Assembly: GCF_963583255.1 (NCBI RefSeq)
Contig: NC_084807.1
Span: 3,413,872 to 3,477,871, forward strand
DNA from: Pyrus communis
Taxonomy: Eukaryota > Streptophyta > Magnoliopsida > Rosales > Rosaceae
Length of the DNA: 64,000 nucleotides
Reading direction: 5' to 3'
A model generated the notes under the pieces. It did no database searches. It worked only from the letters and a program-made list of their open reading frames with translations, and was not told where the DNA came from. This document shows, piece by piece, positions 1 to 10,848 of this stretch. The first letter of the stretch is position 1; each line of letters opens with the position of its first letter. A program made the translations under genes and the position numbers.

Positions 1-311
1 TGTTGAGAATCAATGTTAGGTAGAATCAATGTTAGGTATGGTTGAGTGGAAAAAATTAGGTGCAATTAATGGGTTTTGTGTGGTAGCAAATAATCTTAGT
101 TTAATTAAGTGTGTGGTGTAGCTTTCATTTGGTTTGCTATAAATACCCAAGTCCTCAAGCATTGTATATCATCCAAGGAAAAACAAAGCCTAGAGCTAAA
201 TAAGAAAAGCTTTGCTAATTAGTTTGTTTTGTGAGCTTTCTTTAAGAGTGTGCTCTATTTTCTTCTTCTTGGGATCATTAGAGTTATCTTAGATACTCTT
301 CTTATTCAACA
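1..311 (+). mobile_element. Probable solo or edge LTR of a retrotransposon
   Basis: The segment starts TGTTGA at the window edge and ends TCAACA at 311, the inverted TG...CA ends expected of an LTR. A TATA-like box (ctataaatacc) lies near 137-147, followed by a C/T-rich leader, as in the U3-R-U5 order. No primer-binding site follows; an (AT)n run does. The left flank is outside the window, so no target-site duplication can be checked and the element could begin further upstream. Confidence 0.4.
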
Positions 312-339
312 ATATATATATATATATATATATATCAAC

Positions 340-681
340 TTGGTCCACTCATATTTGTTTTGCGCCCCCTTCAAGATTTAGAATCAAGGCATACAATCAT
401 GACGTCCAGGCACTTCCGCATCGGCAATTTCGAGTCCTCGTGGTGTAGGACCCACTCCTTTGTTTCATTCAATTTTATATTATTTTCTTCTAGTGTTCTA
501 GATTAGAGATATGCTCTGAACACGTTCCTTATTTGCATACTCATTATTCTTTTATATTTATAAGCTTATTTATCCCTTGTTTTCAGCATTTGCACTCAAT
601 AAATGGCTTTCGTCACCCTCGGGTGTCGGCCAGCACGTGCCTGTTCTGGTATTCGGGGAATATCAGGGTCGGGGCGTGTCA
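340..681 (+). mobile_element. Fragment of a Gypsy-like LTR repeat (GGGCGTGTCA end)
   Basis: This non-coding stretch ends in a short GC-rich block (cgtcaccctcgggtgtcggc ... ggggcgtgtca at 681). The reverse complement of 13391-13470 has the same order of motifs (cgtcacc, ggtgtcagccagcac, ggtatgtca). The two are therefore diverged members of one repeat family in opposite orientation. The assignment to Gypsy LTRs rests on the general look of such ends and is inference. Confidence 0.35.
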
Positions 682-1190
682 GAGAGGGTAGTTTAGGTAA
701 TAAATTTGGGTTTAAAAAGATATTAATTATTTAATAAAAAATAATATGGATGAAGAGAATAAGTTGAATGTAACAAGAAATTACATGAATTCAAATAAAA
801 TTCCCCTTAAATAATTTAAAAGCATGTATTCATGCTCCAGCAACCAAGCTTTTCATTTACCAATGTCGCCTTTACCGTTCTTCAAGGTGGGCTGGATCCC
901 TAAGGTACAACTACATACAAGCTGGGCAGACAAGACGGTTCAAACAGTATAACATAAGGAGGAAACAAAGTTTGCAACAATTACAGACTGAAAGTAAGGG
1001 TCTTCGGCGACAACAGAAAACTAAAGAAAAAGGTCTGAGATTGTGGCTTGAAATGGTAAATCACTCGATTAATGACTAGGGTTACTCTGCCATGCTCCTG
1101 ATGCTGTTGATTCTTATCCAATATCCAACACCTGACAGTATCTTTCCTTCTTGACCTATATCTTATAACTTAACCTAATTGAGTGAGTAT
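682..1190. other. Intergenic, no gene seen; likely upstream region of MATH-CC pseudogene A
   Basis: AT-rich sequence without a supported reading frame. It precedes the first exon remnant of gene A and so probably carries its old promoter and 5' leader. Unlike the intact cluster members, no long CT repeat is visible here. Confidence 0.4.
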
Positions 1191-1194
1191 CTGG

Positions 1195-4100
1195 CAGATT
1201 CACATGGAGAGTCGAAAACTTCTCTAAGTTGAAGAGCAAGAAACATTCCTTTGACGTTTTCATCATTGGTGGTTTTAAATAGTGCGTATTTGAGTTATCT
1301 TCTATATAGATACGTGACTTTAAATTTTGTTTTTCTGCTTTGTATTATTACTTTTGGATTACATAAATTTGGTTTGATTTGATCAGGCGGATCCTCATAT
1401 ATCCAAAGGGTCACAACAGAACAGAGATGCCAGCCTGCCAATATTTTTGGTTGTTGCAGATGCTTCAACATTGCCATTTGGGTGGAGTAGATGTGCACGA
1501 TTCAAGTTCACTGTGGTTAATCAACTTGACAGAAATAAGTCAACAACACTAGGTATTTTCCTAGTTACTGTTCAGTGTTAGTGAAAAAATTAATGTTGGT
1601 TGAATGCAATTCATGATGCTTTTATATTCCTACCCTTCATTTCATTTTTTACAGTGTAACTTTCTTTTTATTATTATAAATGTTCTAAATATTGGCCTTA
1701 GGTTGGCTTTGTGGTAGCAATCTTATGTATAATGATACTTAGGTTTTAACAAATCATCTTTTTACCAATACAATTTTTATATGCGAACCACACATTACAC
1801 CGTTCAGGTTTAGAGTGATTTTCAAAATGGATGATGGGGTCCTAATTTTCTCTAAATGTACCATGATGTTTTGAAATCGTATCAATTTATATCTTTGTTA
1901 ATTTGTTTATCATTCATTAAATGGATATTATGATGACAATCGTGAGACCCATTCGTGTGTCATCATAGTAGCCACAATTGCACATCATGGATCTTAGCCT
2001 TCTCCTCAATCAATGGTTGACAGAAATAAGTCAACCAATTACAGCATTTGGTCTCGATGAAGTCATATATATGGAACCTATAAATTGATAGGATTTCAAA
2101 ACCTCATTCATGGTGCAGTGTGAGAAAATTAAAAATCTATTGCCTATTTTGAAGTTTAGTTAAAATATGGAGGGTGAGTGTAAAATGCCGGCTTGAGTCT
2201 TGACTGAGGTTCAAGTTTTAATTTTTGTAAATTAGTTCTATTTGCGAGATCTGGTTTTCTACTTTAGGTGGATTTTAGTTAGCTAGCTAGTGGATTTCTT
2301 ATTGTTCAGTTTGTTTTTCTCTTTATGTATGCCATCCTTTTAGGAACTCTGACTCTTGATAGATTGCAATTTATCATATGGGGAGTGCTATAAAGGCATT
2401 TAGTAATGTTTTTTCTCGTTTTTATTTTCCCCTTCATTTCCTCTACATAGCTAAACACAATAAACTACTCTTTTCACCTTTCTGTTTTCCATTTTCTATA
2501 TTCTTAACGTGAACCAAATATATAGCTTAAATTCACTAATTGGTACACTGTTAGCTGCATGACATTATGTTGATAAAAAATAAAAAAAAAATTCGTCTGA
2601 TAATTATATTGTTTTGGGATAAGGCACTCATATACCAGTTAGAATAGGTAAGCTCGATTCTTCTGGTAACCTAATGAAGCAACCTGTAATTTGGCCATCA
2701 TGACATGACGGCTATGTAGTTGGTATAACTGCATGTTAAAACTTGTTCCTGCATCTGAGCATCTGCACCTATTATTCTTTTTTTGGTCTGAAGTACCTAT
2801 TATTCTTGGTTAACCTTTATAAGTTAATTCCTTATCTGAATAATTTTGAAATTTTTCTGTAGAATCTTATCAGGTCACTCAGTAAACATTATCATCTAGC
2901 CCCTATCGGTGTATAGTTGTAGTTAACTGGTGGTTTTGTTTCTCTTTGAACTATTTTAATGGTTATACTTTCTTATGTAAAAGTGGAATGGTAACTATAA
3001 ATGATTCAACATTATAGCCATGTCGATGAGATGTTGAAGTCATATTGTGTGCATTTTCTCTACGACATCAGTTCCTGAATTCTTAATCTTAACAAATTTC
3101 AATGGTGTACAGAAAAGCTGAGATGCTGCAACAATATTCTTTTCTTCCTAACAATCAGTTTGGTTATTGAACCATGGTCTTCTTGGTAATTATTTTCCTC
3201 TGCAACTGTCTGAAATTCTTATATTAATATGGCTCCCTTTGTTTTAAAAACAAGAAAAACAAGAAAGGATGGCTTTCCTTATCTTCTTTTCTTTATTACA
3301 TGTTGATAAACTCACTCATTCTTGATTAACCTTTTTATGATATCAATTTGGTATTTTTTTTTTATATTTGTAGAAACTCGTAATGAGAAAGAGTTCAAAG
3401 CAGGAGTGAGTTCGTTGGGATACAGATCGTTTATGCCTTTGAGTAAGCTCCATGATCGCAGGGCAGGCTATCTTGTGAATGATACATGTATAATTGAAGT
3501 AAAGGTTAAAATCCTTGAAGCTGAAGGTGTGGAGGATGATGAATACGATGAAGGATCATCTGATTTTTCTACAAGTACAAAGAATTCATCATATACACAT
3601 TCTGTGCAAGTTTCAGTCTCTTCAGTATCACCCAATTCTGAAGCACATCGTGAACAGCTGCTTCCCTCCCATGATAAACCAAGTTATCTAAAAGATTGCA
3701 CTAACACTAGCACTGATAGTCCTGCTGGCCCTACTTAGTCAAGGAACATGAGAAAGAAAAACTACCCTAAGCTTTTCCAGCTAGCGAGCTCGTTGATTTC
3801 AAGGGTTTAGGTTGGATAGAGAAAGCTTTTGTCCCACAACTAGAGGAAGTTTGTTCATGGCATCCTTCACTGATCAAGTGCCAACAAAAGAGGAGTTGTA
3901 AGTTCACTGCATGTGCATTCACAGCTTTGGGAAGAGTCCTGCATTTTTTAATACTGCCTTGTTGAATGATAAATTTTATTTCAATCTATTGGTGGGTTCT
4001 GATCGTATTGTATGAGACCCTAAAAATTTGTGTCAGAACGTTGTTGCAAGATTGAAAATTGTATGAAAATTATGTCTGCAAGATTATAATCAAGATTGTG

Positions 4101-4595
4101 CATGTCTTGATCAAATCTTTTGTATATAACAATCTATCTAACGTTGAACATATACATTGTGACACAATATGCATTATACTTGAAGGTTAAATTAGGAGGA
4201 CTTATTTTAACCTCCAAGTTTAATGCATATTGTGTCACAATTAGCTTCAAATTTGAAACTTGAAAGGGTCATGTTTAGACACCACAAAGGCCAAGGATAT
4301 GAACAAGGATGCTTGTGAGCATCTTTATTCTTTATGGGAAGAGGTTCGGACCTTCAAATTTGACTTGGCTTGGCTGGAACCTTATGTTAAATTTGCCTTT
4401 GGTTTGAAGCAGTTTGTGGAAGTGGAAGAGCGAGCTAAACGCCTGAGAGAAGAAGTGGATGATATAGGGATAGAATTAAAGAGACGGAGGAGTGCCCTAA
4501 CTGCTGCACAAGTAGATCTTGAGACAACAACAAGAGACTTGCCAAAGATGGACAAGATAGATATCAACAGCGATCTTAGTTATGGGAGGGGTTAG
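1195..4595 (+). pseudogene. MATH-CC gene A, broken copy
   Basis: Remnants of all three family exons are present in order. Exon 1 (about 1195-1281) reads WRVENFSKLKSKKHSFDVF but ends in TAG, because the Trp codon split across intron 1 (TG|G in the intact genes) has become TA|G. Exon 2 (about 1387-1555) starts RILIYPKGHN, then shifts frame before the conserved GWSRCARFKF stretch. Exon 3 starts near 3373 (EFKAG...LGYRSFMPLSKLHDR...GYLVNDTCIIEVKV) and hits a stop at 3736-3738. The coiled-coil tail continues past an inserted segment (about 3951-4273) to the stop at 4593-4595. The family is MATH (TRAF-like) plus coiled coil, as in Arabidopsis RTM3. Several independent lesions make it a pseudogene, though the long tail frame 4260-4595 is still open. 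Confidence 0.85.
3951..4273. mobile_element. Insert in exon 3 of gene A, containing a long hairpin
   Basis: Compared with B2, C2 and D, the coding sequence for LHFLKTTKVKDM is interrupted here by about 320 bp. The insert holds an inverted repeat, 4157-4191 against 4206-4240: 35 nt with two mismatches and a 14-nt loop. It looks like a small non-autonomous element or part of one. The junctions share only a short TTTA, so no family is assigned. Confidence 0.5.
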
Positions 4596-6410
4596 CGTTA
4601 GCCTTTGTCGTGAAGTTGACTCTCTTTGATATGAACCGCGAGAAAAAGATGTGCATGCATTCAGATTGGATTGTACTGGAAAAGATATCCAGCGGGCTAG
4701 GTTCATGACTGAATATTTTGCTTCCGTCGCTACCTAACGACAAGGTTATGAATTCGATAGGATGGATAAAAACTTCCTCTAGGATTCTACGGATGAGAAG
4801 GGCAAAGTTAGTAGCTGCTCTAAATTGGACTATGGAATTTTTGGTATGAAGTAAATACTTGCACTCTATTCCAACTCTCTGTTTGTAACGTTCGTTAATA
4901 TTTTAAGAACTAAGCTTTGCCCGAGCTTTGCTCTCCTGCTCACCAAAGGACAAAGAATGGTTGAAATTTAATTAAATCTCGTTCAGTTAAATCTCAACCG
5001 CTCTTTTGTGAAAATACATGTGCAACGTGCTTTGCCCCAGTTGGGGAAATGACTCGACGTCCATTCGCCATCACTTCCAGCGTTTACGTTCACCTCAGTG
5101 TTTGTGAAAATTACTCAAGCCACTATGGTTGTCGACAGTGAGATCGTCACATGTTGATCTAGGTTAGGATTTTCATTGAGTAGGCATGTCATTGCTTGAA
5201 AGTTGAAACAAACATATATTATTACTCATGATGTCTAATTTTAGACTACCAGTTCCGGCAATCTTTTGCCCTTTTACTACCACAAGGAACATGTCATTCG
5301 ACAAGACAGACGACGCGATCACAAACAAACATCGGAATGCCAAGGGCAAGCGACCCCAGCACAAAATGCGACCAAATGGTTGATAAGCCCTTAGACCGGC
5401 TTAGTGATACAATTGAAGTTGCTTTCCTCAAGCATTAATAGAAGCAAAGTCTCCATGCTTATTAGGACCTTCGTCAAATCAAATCTCTATGGTTATCAAA
5501 TTTTCAAGTGGCTTGTCAATCAACCAAATTCTCAAATGCTATTCAACACAAGTACAAGCTCTTCCGCTAAATCCAAAGCTTTCTTCAAAGCCAACCCTCA
5601 AATGATCCTAGTGATCTAAAATGTTCCGGTAGTATGATTTTAGTTGATGCACATTCCAACTAAGTTGATGGACATTTCAACTAAGTTTCTCACTTAACTC
5701 AGCCCGATATCATATATCGTTACGATTAAACATTATCCTACCTTTGTGATTTGAATATTGTTAGTTTACAACCTTTTTTACATTTCAAGTGTATTTTATT
5801 TTAGCCTACCATGTGCATTTTCTTTTGGTTTTGTAATTCTCTTTCAGTTATAAAGTGATTAAAATATTTTTTTTATTTTTATGCAATATTTAAGTCTTAG
5901 GCAAGCACAACGCACATAATATTCAAAGTCTCATGTCACGAGGCATAAAAAGAACCAAACCAAATCAGTGTTCAATCGTTTAGATCAAATGTCAAATCTC
6001 GCACAAACTCACAAATTGGCCACACAAATAGTCTGTTGGCAACCTCCAATAGCGGCATGCCTCTAAACATCCTCTCTTGAGCCTTCATTTGACATTGAAG
6101 GTGAAATAAGTCCTTAGGCATTACTCCGTCTGATTTTGACACCAACACAAGTACCCATGAACATCCTTTTGTAAGGCTGTAATTGCAAATTAAATTCAAA
6201 TGTAATTTTCACACCTCAAAATCGAAGATGCTCTAATAAATTAGAGCGACTTACATGAAACCAACTCACCATCATATGTCATTCTAATTTAATAATATAT
6301 TACCTTCTAAAGAAAAATTTGCACATGACAATACACTAATAGACAAAAAAACTATACATGACAATAAATTCGTCAAGAGAGTGACTCCCACTTAAAAAGT
6401 CCATTGGTCT
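4596..6410. other. Intergenic, no gene supported
   Basis: The first 300 bp continue the 3' flank of gene A. The rest is AT-rich with only short open frames lacking recognisable domains. No RNA gene or structured repeat was recognised. Confidence 0.4.
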
Positions 6411-6497
6411 TTTTTTTGGTCAAAAGGTAATTTCATTACCAACACAACAAATTTACAAAGAGGAGGCCAAAAAAACATGATAAGCATAAAAGATATA

Positions 6498-8340
6498 GAC
6501 CTCCAGCAAAAACTCAAAACAGAAATTTGAGCCCAACAAAACAACCAAAACATACCCTAACAAACCACACACATCACCGCCGTCAGTGCACTGTAGACCG
6601 AACATCGCAATCCCACATCCAAAGCAAGCTCTTGAGATCAAGCCAATCAACGCCTGGGAAGTGAGACTCCAACATTCACCACATAAAATGCAACCACAAA
6701 TCGAAAGAAACTTGTATGAAGAAATATCCCACCAGCAACAATGCTGACAAAGGCACATACATACAGAGGTAGTGGTGTAAACACCCAAGTCGAAACTCTA
6801 CTCACCAACCGGAAGTATCGCGAAAAATCAGTTCAGAAATAAGCAGCTGCAGATCCGTATTGATGTGGTGTCGAGGAATGAAGGAGCCAAGTGGGAAGAT
6901 TAAGAAATGGAATGATGAAATTGGAAGGAAATGGATGATCGCGATGGAAGGTAAATGATGATGAAATTTGAAGCCATAGAGGATGAAGGATGAGTAAAAA
7001 CATGCCTATTAAGAGGAAAAGTGATGGGAAGTGCAGGAACAAGCAAGCAAAAGGAAAAACAGAAAAGAAACAAAGGCAATCACTAACCCTATACACAGCT
7101 AGGGTCAGCGAGGGAATATGGTGGTAATCACTGAAACCAAGCTCACACAGAAGTGAGAAGAACTCTCAGGAAGAGAGAAGACTTTCAAACTAGTTTAGTA
7201 TAGGAATTGCAACTTTAAAACCCACTGGTTTTTTACTGAGAAATAAAAAGCTTTTAGTACCATGATCGATTCTCATACTGCACACACTGCCAAATATTGG
7301 ATTTTTGGAGCTGGCATTTCCCCATGTCTTCATCCAAAAGCTCTCTCTCACCACCCGATCGGAAAACCGCCATTGTAAGGCAAAACTTTCTCAATTTCTA
7401 ATCAGATTTTGTAATTTTCGAAAATGTTTTTCTTTATTTTCACAAAGTATATTATGTTATCGGATTTTGTTAACCATTAATTGTTGGTGATTAGTAGAGT
7501 GCGGCGTAAGGAAAATGATGCAGATGATAAAACCCCTTTTTTTGAGAGAAAATTCATCTTGGACCCCACACTTTCAATATTGCTGGTCTCAATTGGTGCG
7601 TACTTATAAAACCCCTTTTTTTGAGAGAAAATTCATCTTGGACCGTACAATTAGTAGCCAAGATCACCTTTTTAGTTTATGGGTTTCGAGATTGGATTTT
7701 CTCGAATATCAAACAGAAAATAGTACTCGTACATTTTTTTCATTTTCTTTTCCATATTCAGAACTGTTATTTACTAGTGCATTACCCAAAAAGTACAAAA
7801 TATACATGTAGGAATAGCTACTGCTTAGGCAATGAGCTGCAAATTTTTAATTTTATTTTTGGAAGCGTTAAAAGTGATTTTCAACCAACCAAAAGCGTTG
7901 TTTATATTTGATGAGATTTGATCTGAAATATCGGATGCTCTTAGTTTTTTAACCGTTAGATTTTTTTTATCATACAAACACGAAATTTAAGATCAAATTG
8001 TCAAAAAGGCCACAATATTGTATAATCCAGAGCTAGATAAAGTTTTTTTCATGTCTGACACAAGATTCGAAAGCAGATCTGAATTGTCTCAATACAAAAT
8101 TATTTTCTATAAAAGCAACACAAAAGTGTTTTTTACAAAAATAGTGTTATGCACACATCCAAATTTACCTTACACGCACTCTTGTTAACGTTTGGCTATT
8201 AATATTCTTTAATTCATTCCACAGCTAAATATTAAGTGAAGTGTATGAGAATCTTCATAAAGCCCAAGGAATTCTCCATGTATTGGGTACAACAGAAGCT
8301 TCAAATTTGTCATCTGAATGGAGTAGATGTGCCAACTTTA
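6498..8340 (+). repeat. Left arm of a large palindrome carrying MATH exon fragments
   Basis: The reverse complement of this arm matches 8410-10848 over most of its length, with roughly 85% identity in stretches compared by eye. It contains the end of a MATH exon 1 (about 7568-7608, encoding a TFNI-G-LNW-like end) and a MATH exon 2 (about 8255-8400, SEWSRCANFNLTLANQLDSTKS) on the + strand. Its outer part reads, on the - strand, like a LINE 3' tail: a ...GGTAATGAAATTACC... segment near 6425-6440 followed by a short A run. That last point is inference. Confidence 0.8.
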
Positions 8341-8400
8341 ACCTGACACTAGCCAACCAGCTTGATAGCACCAAGTCAATCAAAAAACCTCATAATGGTA
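7515..8400 (+). pseudogene. MATH gene fragment in left palindrome arm
   Basis: Exon 1 is reduced to its last dozen codons, next to a duplicated stretch of about 80 bp (aaccccttttttgagagaaaattcatcttggac at about 7530 and 7610). Exon 2 is recognisable (GTTEASNLSSEWSRCANFNLTLANQ), but the usual RILIxPKG start is lost. No exon 3 follows, because the palindrome turns here. It cannot encode a MATH protein. Confidence 0.7.
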
Positions 8401-8409
8401 AATTTGAAG

Positions 8410-9351
8410 TTAGCACATCTACGCCAACCAAATGACAAATTTGAAGCATCTACCACACCCAAATACATGGAGAATTCCTTGGGCTTTATGACGATTCCCT
8501 TGGCCAATTCAAAGCAAATCAAGGCTCAGTTAAAAACTTACAAATTTGTGGGCTTTATGGCCTACTATTGGACTTCTAGTACTATTAACTCATACAGTTA
8601 GCCGCTATTTTTACTTTTTACACACTTTCCTTAATTTTTAGCTGTGGAATGAATTGAAGAAGATTAATAGCCAAAAGTTAGCAAGAGTGCGTGAAAGGTA
8701 AAACCAGATGTGGGTATAACACTATTCTTGTAAAAACACTTTTGTATTGCTTCATGGAAAATAATTTTGTATTGAGACAATCCAAATTCGCTTTCAAGTC
8801 TTGTGTCAGACACGAAAAAAAGTTTTATCTAGCTGCAGAGTATACAATATTGTGGCATTTTTTGACACTTAGATCTTGAATTTTGTGTTTTTATGACATA
8901 AAATCTAACGGTTAAAAAGCCAAGAGCATTCGATATTCCAGATCAAATCCCATCAAACATCAAAAACTCTTTTGGTTTGTTGAAAATCACATTTAACCCT
9001 TCCAAAAATAAAATTAAAAATTTACAACTTGTTGCCCAAGCAGCAATCATAGCTACAAGTATATTTTGTACTTTTTGGATAATGCACTAATAAATAGCAG
9101 TTCTGAATATGGAAAAGAAAATGAAAAATGTACGGGTACTATTTTCGTTTCGGTATCCGAGAAAATATAATCTCGAAACCCATCAACTAAAAAGATGATT
9201 TTGGCTACTAATCGTATGGTCCAAGATGGATTTTCTTTGGAAAAAAAAGGTTTTTATAAATACGCACCAATTGAGACCAACAATGTTGAAAGTGTAGGAA
9301 TAATGTTTGTCCTCCTTGAGCTTAGAGAAGTCTTTGATCCTCCATGTAAAC
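8410..9351 (-). pseudogene. MATH gene fragment in right palindrome arm
   Basis: On the - strand the exon 1 end keeps FSKLKEDKHYSYTFNIVG-LNW at about 9350-9275 and is cut directly upstream by Cassandra. The exon 2 remnant at about 8495-8410 keeps YLGVVDASNLSFGWRRCANF-like residues. It faces the + strand fragment of the left arm, so the two old genes are tail to tail and share a missing exon 3. Confidence 0.7.
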
Positions 9352-9767
9352 TGTCACATCTCGACCAAGGCCCCCACCACACCCCGAGCTCGACTCTACC
9401 GTAGCACGATATTGTCCGCTTAAGGCCCCTACCACACTCTCATAGTTTTTTTTTCTAGGAACTCACATGAGAACTTCTCAGTGAGTCACCCATTATAGGA
9501 TTGCTCTTGCACAAACTCGCTTAACTTCGGAGTTCCGATGAACTCCAAACCAAGTGAGCTCCCAAAAGGCCACGTGTTAGGTAGAGATGGGAAAATACAT
9601 ACAAGGCTTACAGGATTCACTCCCATGGGCTATGTGGGATGTAACAATCCACCCCCCTTAAGGGCCCAACGTTCTCGTCGGCACACATCCAGCCAGGAAT
9701 TGGCTCTGATACCAAATTGTCACATCCCGGCCCGGGATGTGGTGGGGGCCCGGGTCGGGATGTGACA
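9352..9767 (-). mobile_element. Cassandra TRIM retrotransposon (5S-bearing LTR), partly truncated
   Basis: The left LTR is 9352-9646 (TGTCACATC...TGTAACA), the internal part 9647-9717, and the right LTR is cut down to 9718-9767. Next to the right LTR is tggctctgataccaaa, the complement of a tRNA-iMet primer-binding site. Next to the left LTR is accccccttaa, the complement of a polypurine tract. Both place the element on the - strand. Within the left LTR, 9457-9540 read on the - strand matches 5S rRNA (aactccgaagttaagcg, aatgggtgac), the hallmark of Cassandra. The target-site duplication is TAAAC (9347-9351 and 9768-9772). The element has no coding capacity, as known for TRIMs. Confidence 0.9.
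9457..9540 (-). repeat. 5S rRNA-derived segment inside the Cassandra LTR
   Basis: On the - strand this segment carries the 5S gene order aactccg-agttaagcg ... gcaagagcaatcctataatgggtgac ... gaagttctc, covering the internal promoter region. It is not a functional 5S gene: the 5' third is missing and several promoter bases differ. Cassandra LTRs are known to have acquired 5S sequence. Confidence 0.8.
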
Positions 9768-10848
9768 TAAACGACTAATACTCGAAAGTATAATCTGCTT
9801 CATTTTCGTCACGCCGCACTCCACTAATCACCAACAATTAACAGATAACAAAATCCCATAAAATAATATATTTCGTGAAAAGAAAATAAAAAACATTTTC
9901 GAAAACAAAAAATCTGATTAGAAATTGAGAAAGTTTACCTTACAATGGCAGTTTTTCGATCTTAGGGACGGTGTGAAAGAGCTTTTGAAGGAAGACATGG
10001 TGAAATGCCAACTCCAAAAATTCAGTATTTGGCAATGTGTATGTAGTATGAGAATCGATCTGGGTACTAAAAAGCTCCAGCTTTTTATATCCCAATAAAA
10101 AACCAGCGGATTTTAAAGCTACAATTCCTGTACTAAACAAGTTGGAAAGTCTTCTCTTTTCCTGAGAGTTCTTCTCGCATCTGTGTGAGATTGGTTTCAA
10201 TGATTACCACCATCTTCCACCGCCAGCCCTAGCTGTGTCTAAGGTCGGTGGTCGCCCTTATTTCTTTCCTTTTTTTGTTTTTTCCCTTTACTTGCTTGTT
10301 CCTACATTTCCCCGTCATTTTTCCTCTTAATAAACATGTTTTCACTCATCTTTCATCCTCTATGGCTTCAGATTTCATCATCATTTCCCCTCCATCCCGA
10401 TCATCCATTTCCCTCCAATTTCGTCATTCCATTTCCTAAACTTCCCACTTCGCACATCAATCCGAATCTACAGTTGCTTATTTTCAAAGTGATTTTTCGC
10501 GATATTTCCAGTTGGTGCATAGAGTTTCGACTCGGGTGTTTACACCGCCACCTCCGTGTGTGCCTTTATCGGCATTATTGCTGGTGGAATATCTCTTCCC
10601 ACAAGTTTCTTCAATTTGTGGCTGCGTTTTATTTAGTGCGTTGTGGTGAATGTTGGAGTCTCTTTTCCAACCACTTCCGGGCGTTGGTTGGCTTGATCTT
10701 TGAAACTTGCTGGGGATGCAGGATCGCAGTATCTGGTCTACAGTGCAGTGATGGCAATGTTAGGTGCAGGTTGTTAAGGTTTGTGTTGGTTGTTCTGTTG
10801 GGCTCAAATGTTTGTTTTGGGTTTTTGCTTTGTTTTGCTGGAGGTCCA

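Larger units (their letters stand above)
8410..10848 (-). repeat. Right arm of the large palindrome, with MATH fragments and a Cassandra insertion
   Basis: Inverted copy of 6498-8340. Read on the - strand it carries a MATH exon 1 end (about 9350 down to 9275: FSKLKEDKHYSYTFNIVG) and an exon 2 (about 8495 down to 8410). It is longer than the left arm because it holds a 416-bp Cassandra element (9352-9767) and about 150 extra bases near 8500-8650. The centre between the arms (about 8341-8409) is the end of the left exon 2. The match stops near 10848, where the left arm also diverges. Confidence 0.8.

Noticed and set aside
9538..9765. 75-codon frame over the Cassandra element
   Set aside because: Cassandra is known to be non-coding; the frame crosses the LTR, primer-binding site and second LTR.
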